From Ramlibacter terrae (GTDB lineage Bacteria > Pseudomonadota > Gammaproteobacteria > Burkholderiales > Burkholderiaceae_C), in NCBI GenBank assembly GCA_013127575.1, contig CP053418.1:1-64000 (forward strand): a stretch of 64,000 nt of DNA, written 5' to 3'. Position 1 is the first letter of the stretch; every line of letters begins with the position of its first letter. The notes under the pieces were generated by a model that had not been told where the DNA came from, searched no databases, and was given only the letters and a program-made list of their open reading frames with translations. The translations under genes and the position numbers were made by a program. This document shows positions 59,947-64,000 of this stretch, piece after piece.

Positions 59947-62141
59947 ATGGCTTCCATGAACGATTCCACCACCTCCACCACGGACCTCGGCGTCGCCGGG
60001 ATGACCTGCGCCTCCTGCGTCAACCGCGTGGAACGCGCGCTCAAGAAGGTGCCCGGCGTCGAGGACGCGACCGTCAACCTCGCGACCGAATCGGCGCGCG
60101 TGATGTACCGGCCCGGCGCCGACGCCGAGGCGCAGATCCGCCGTGCCGTGCGCGATGCCGGCTACGAGCCGCGCGCCGCCGAGGCCGCGCTGGCCGAAGA
60201 CCTGTCGCCCCGGGCCGGCTTCGCGCCCGTCGCGATCGGGCTGCTGCTGTCGCTGCCGCTCGTGCTGCCGATGGCGGGCGACCTGTTCGGCCGCCACTGG
60301 ATGCTGCCGGCCTGGCTGCAGTTCGCGCTCGCGACGCCGGTGCAGTTCATCCCGGGTGCGCGCTTCTACCGGGCCGGCTGGCACGCGGTGAAGGCGCGCA
60401 CCGGCAACATGGACCTGCTGGTCGCCATCGGCACCTCGGCCGGCTGGGGCCTGTCAATGTGGCTGTGGTTGACGCAGGAGAACGCGCATCTCTACTTCGA
60501 GGCGTCCGCCGTGGTCGTCACGCTCGTGCTGCTCGGCAAGTGGCTGGAAGCGCGCGCCAAGCGGCAGACCACGGCCGCGATCCGGGCGCTGCAGGCGCTG
60601 CGGCCGGAGACGGCGCATGTGCTGATGCGCGACGGCACCGAGCGCGACCTGCCGCTGGCGGAAGTGCTCGCCGGCGACCGGCTGGTGGTCCGTCCCGGCG
60701 AGCGCGTGCCCGCCGACGGCGCGGTGGAGCAGGGCGACACGCACGTCGACGAATCGATGCTGACCGGCGAGCCCTTGCCCGTGAGCAAGGGCGCGGGCGC
60801 GCGGCTCACCGGCGGCAGCATCAACGGCGAAGGCCGCGTGGTGATGCAGGCCACGGCGGTCGGCGGCGAGAGCGTGCTGTCGCAGATCATCCGGCTGGTG
60901 GAAGACGCGCAGGCCGGCAAGGCGCCGATCCAGCGCATGGTCGACCGGTGTCGGCGGTGTTCGTGCCGGTGGTGCTGGTGATCGCTGCGCTGACGCTGGC
61001 GGGCTGGCTGTTCGCCGGCGCGGGCGTCGAGGCGGCGCTGATCCACGCGGTGGCGGTGCTGGTGATCGCCTGCCCCTGTGCGCTGGGGCTGGCCACGCCG
61101 GCGGCGATCATGGCCGGCACCGGCGTGGCCGCGCGGCAGGGCATCCTGATCAAGGACGCGCAGGCGCTGGAACTCGCGCACAAGGTCGATACGGTGGCCT
61201 TCGACAAGACCGGCACGCTGACCGTCGGCCACCCGCGGCTGGTGGCGTTCGTCGCGGCCCCGGGCGCCGAGGAAGCGGCGCAACTGGCGGCGGCGGCCAG
61301 CCTGCAAAGCGGCAGCGAGCATCCGCTGGCCCGCGCCGTGGTCGGCGCCGCGCAGGAACGCGGTATCGAAGTCCTCTCACCGGATGCGGTGCGCGCCGTG
61401 GCCGGCCGCGGCACCGAGGGCGAGGTCGGCGGCCGCAGCTACCTGATCGGCAGCCTGCGCTGGCTGGAGGAGTTGCGGGTGCCGCTGGGTGCGTTGCAGG
61501 CCGACGTCGCGCGCCTGCAAGGCGAGGGCGCCACGCTGTCCGCCCCGGTCGAGCGGGTCACCGAAGGCCTCGCGCTGCGTGCGCTCATGGCCTTCGCCGA
61601 CGAACCCAAGGCCGGCGCGGCGGAGGCCCTGGCCCGACTGCGCGCGCAAGGGGTGCGGCTGGTGTGATGATCTCCGGCGACAACCGCGCCGCGGCGCTGG
61701 CGATGGGCCGCAGGCTCGGCCTGCGCGACGAGGAGATCCAGGCCGAGGTGCTGCCCGGCGAAAAGTCGGCGCGCGTGGCGGCGCTGCGCGAAGGCGGGCA
61801 CGTGGTGGCGATGGTGGGCGACGGCGTCAACGATGCGCCGGCGCTGGCCGCCGCCGACGTGGGCATCGCGATGGGCACGGGCACCGACGTCGCGATGCAC
61901 GCGGCGGGCGTGACGCTGATGCGCGGCGACGTGCGTCTCGTCGCGGGCGCCCCTGGCGATCTCGCGCCGCACGGTGCGCAAGATCCGGCAGAACCTGTTC
62001 TGGGCCTTTGCCTACAACGTCGCCGGCATCCCGCTCGCCGCGCTCGGCTTCCTGAGCCCGGTGGTGGCGGGTGCGGCGATGGCGCTGTCGAGCGTGAGCG
62101 TGCTGACGAATGCGCTGCTGTTGAAGCGGTGGAAGCCTTGA
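59947..62141 (+). CDS. copA: Copper-exporting P1B-type ATPase CopA
   Basis: About 731 residues. One HMA domain with GMTCASC (Cys21, Cys24), eight membrane spans, the actuator TGEP loop, the Cu(I) site CPC at about residues 376-378 ([12 protein letters not shown]), the phosphorylated Asp in DKTGT near 420, HP in SEHPLA, and the [10 protein letters not shown] hinge. It pumps Cu(I) out of the cytoplasm. A G is missing near 60949 (CCGGG), one base near 61664, and one C is extra near 61951 (CCTGG). ATG 59956 is an alternative start. Confidence 0.93.
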
Positions 62142-62148
62142 GGGGAAT

Positions 62149-62220
62149 GGTGCGCAGGCCTGCAGCCTGCACACCCTGCGAGCGATTCACCGTAGGGTGT
62201 GCAGCTTCGCTGCGCACCAC
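62149..62220. repeat. Dispersed palindromic repeat, family A, copy 3
   Basis: Long form: GGTGCGCAGGCCTGCAGCC and TGCACACCCTGCG face GTAGGGTGTGCAG and CTTCGCTGCGCACC, forming a large hairpin between the convergent copA and OYE genes. Shares the TGCACACCCTAC/GTAGGGTGTGCA core with the copies at 21551 and 35611. Confidence 0.7.
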
Positions 62221-62225
62221 GCGCG

Positions 62226-63329
62226 TCAGGTCAGCGCCGGGTAGTCCGTGTACCCCTTCGCCCCGCCGCCATACAGCGTCTCCCGCACCACCGGGTTCAG
62301 CGGCGCGTCCGCGCGCAGCCGCTCCACCAGGTCGGGGTTCGCGATGAACGGACGGCCGAAGGCGACGAGGTCGGCGCCCTGCTGCAGAACCTGCTCGGCC
62401 AGCTTCTTGTCGTAGCTGTTGTTCACCATCCAGGCGCCGCGCCCGCCCGCGTCCGGTACGCCTGCCGCAGCGCGGCGTAGTCGAACGGGCGGCCTTCCAC
62501 TTCCCGCGGGCCGCCGGTGGCGCCTTCGATGACGTGGACGTAGGCCAGGCCCATCCCGGCCAGCTCGCGCACGACGTATTCGAACAGCGGCTGCGGGTCG
62601 GCATCCGATGCGTCGTTGGCCGGCGTCACCGGCGACAGCCGGATGCCGACGCGGTGGCCGCCGAGTTCTTCGACGACGGCGCGCATCACTTCCAGCGTGA
62701 GCCGCGCGCGGTTCTCGATCGAGCCGCCGTAGTCGTCGTTGCGCTGGTTGGTGCCGGTCTTGAGGAACTGGTCCAGCAGGTAGCCGTTGGCGCCGTGCAC
62801 CTCGGCGCCGTCGAAGCCGGCGCTGGTGACCGCGTTGCGCGCCGCGTGGCGGAAGTCCTGCACGATGCCGGGCAGTTCCTCGGGATCGAGCGCGCGCGGT
62901 TCGGAGGTCGGCACGAAGGAGCCGACGCCGTCCTTGATCAGGTAGGTCTTGGTCTTGGCCGTGATCGCCGACGGCGCCACCGGCGGCTTGCCATCGGGCT
63001 GCAGGTCGACGTGCGAGACGCGGCCCACGTGCCAGAGCTGCACGAAGATGCGGCCGCCGCGGTCGTGCACCGCCTTCGTCACCTGCTTCCAGCCATCGAG
63101 CTGCTCGGTGCCGTACAGGCCCGGCACGTCCGCGTAGCCCCGGCCCCTGGTGCGAGATCGCCGTGGCTTCCGACACGATCAGGCCGGCCGCCGCGCGCTG
63201 CGCGTAGTACTCCGCCATCAGCGGCGTGGGAATGGCGTCGGGCGCGCGGTTGCGCGTGAGCGGCGCCATCACGATGCGATTGGGCAGGCGCAGGCCGCCG
63301 ACCTGCAAGGGATCGAACAGCGTCTTCAT
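62226..63329 (-). CDS. Old Yellow Enzyme family NADH:flavin oxidoreductase (NemA-like)
   Basis: About 367 residues. FMN barrel with [14 protein letters not shown] at the start, [22 protein letters not shown], the catalytic [12 protein letters not shown] (His-x2-Asn) and [11 protein letters not shown], and late [11 protein letters not shown]. It resembles N-ethylmaleimide reductase and reduces activated alkenes, nitro groups or nitrate esters. One G is extra near 63146 (CCAGG) and one base is missing near 62450. The GST gene upstream ends 3 bases before its start. Confidence 0.9.
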   Translation of the reverse strand: MKTLFDPLQVGGLRLPNRIVMAPLTRNRAPDAIPTPLMAEYYAQRAAAGLIVSEATAISHQGPGLRGRAGPVRHRAARWLEAGDEGGARPRRPHLRAALARGPRLARRPAARWQAAGGAVGDHGQDQDLPDQGRRRLLRADLRTARARSRGTARHRAGLPPRGAQRGHQRRLRRRRGARRQRLPAGPVPQDRHQPAQRRLRRLDREPRAAHAGSDARRRRRTRRPPRRHPAVAGDAGQRRIGCRPAAAVRIRRARAGRDGPGLRPRHRRRHRRPAGSGRPPVRLRRAAAGVPDAGGRGAWMVNNSYDKKLAEQVLQQGADLVAFGRPFIANPDLVERLRADAPLNPVVRETLYGGGAKGYTDYPALT

Positions 63330-63331
63330 GC

Positions 63332-63935
63332 TCACTTCAGCCCTTCGACCTTCAGCGCCTCCTGCACGGCGGGACGGGCGCCCACGCGCTCCTGCCAGGC
63401 CACCAGGTTCTTGTAGCCCGCCAGGTCGATCGCCATCGGCTTGGCCCAGCGCGAGACCGTGAACAGGTAGCCGTCGGCCACGCTGAAGTGCTCGCCCATC
63501 AGGTAGTCCTTGCCGGCCAGTTCGCCATCGACCCGGGCGAAGCGCTGCGCCAGCTTGTCGCGGAAGACCTTCTTGGCTTCGTCCGGCACCGCGGGGTTGA
63601 ACAGCGGCGAGAAGGTCTTGTGGATCTCGGTGCCGATGAAGGTGAGCCACTCCTGCAGGCGATAGCGCGGCAGCGTGCCGTTGGCGGGCGCCAGGTTCTT
63701 CAGCGGCGCCTGGTCGGCGATGTACTGCACGATGGCCGGGCCTTCGCGCAGGCGCGTGCCGTCGTCGAGCTCCAGCAGCGGCACGTAGCCGAGCGGGTTG
63801 ACTTCGTAGTAGTCGCCGCCGTCCGGCAGCTTGTGCGTCTTGGTGGGCGCCAGCACCGGCTCGAAGGCAGGCCGGCCTCGCGCAGGGCGATGTGCGGGGA
63901 CAGCGAGCAGGCGCCGGGGAGTAATACAGCTTCAT
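63332..63935 (-). CDS. Glutathione S-transferase, beta-class-like (GstA)
   Basis: About 201 residues. MKLYYS...[19 protein letters not shown] is the beta-class N-terminus with the conserved Cys10, then [29 protein letters not shown] with the cis-Pro and glutathione site, and the helical [18 protein letters not shown]. It is paired with the Old Yellow Enzyme gene, suggesting shared detoxification of electrophiles. Bases are missing near 63916 (CCNGG) and 63869 (CCC). Confidence 0.88.
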
Positions 63936-64000
63936 TTCTTTTTCCTTGGTGTGCGTGGAGCGTGAACTATTCGATGCTAGCCGCTGCGCGTGTTTCGTGC

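Overview
The window reads as high-G+C chromosomal DNA of a betaproteobacterium of the order Burkholderiales, most like Comamonadaceae. The evidence is the dnaN-gyrB order at the left edge, minCDE, an E. coli-like ybhP-clsB-ybhN operon, and six periplasmic Bug/TctC-type binding proteins scattered among catabolic genes. dnaN-gyrB suggests the left edge lies near the replication origin. No tRNA, rRNA or CRISPR array was seen.

Layout. 1-3073: end of dnaN, then gyrB. 3122-8416: a lower-G+C restriction-modification island with a truncated helicase, an HNH nuclease, an MvaI/BcnI-type restriction endonuclease, a Vsr mismatch endonuclease, and a Dcm/SsoII-type cytosine-5 methyltransferase with an N-terminal helix-turn-helix and a matching operator palindrome. 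8598-17034: exonuclease, regulators, two binding proteins, and a ligA-ligB-pobA block for 4-hydroxybenzoate/protocatechuate breakdown with a divergent MarR regulator. 17032-24060: a degradative operon whose amidohydrolase gene is split by an IS30-family element (18461-19690). 24065-43031: SDR, a double hybrid histidine kinase, sulfatase, glutathione transferase, aldo-keto reductase, and a MarR/enolase-superfamily/dehydrogenase/binding-protein/IclR operon. 43210-53785: Tim44-like protein, NhaR, MFS transporter, NnrU, minCDE, and a UdgX plus DUF4130 repair pair. 53881-63935: ybhPON operon, PagL, small exported proteins, a copper-resistance locus (cueR-copZ divergent from copA) with two CueR-type operators, an Old Yellow Enzyme and a glutathione transferase.

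Assembly quality matters for every entry. Many genes, including gyrB, minC, minD, minE and copA, are broken by 1-2 base indels that cannot be real in a living cell. I reconstructed the intended frame at roughly 90 places. About three quarters of these fall in a CCNGG pentamer: CCTGG read as CCGG, CACCTGG as CACGG, CCGGG as CCGG, CCCGG as CCGG, CCAGG as CCAG, and sometimes CCAGG gaining a G. That is the pattern expected when a base-caller misreads a methylated motif. The methyltransferase in the island belongs to the family that methylates CCWGG/CCNGG, and its operator resembles the SsoII one. The error pattern therefore appears to report the in vivo specificity of an enzyme encoded in the same window. 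Coordinates span reconstructed genes from start to stop across these indels.
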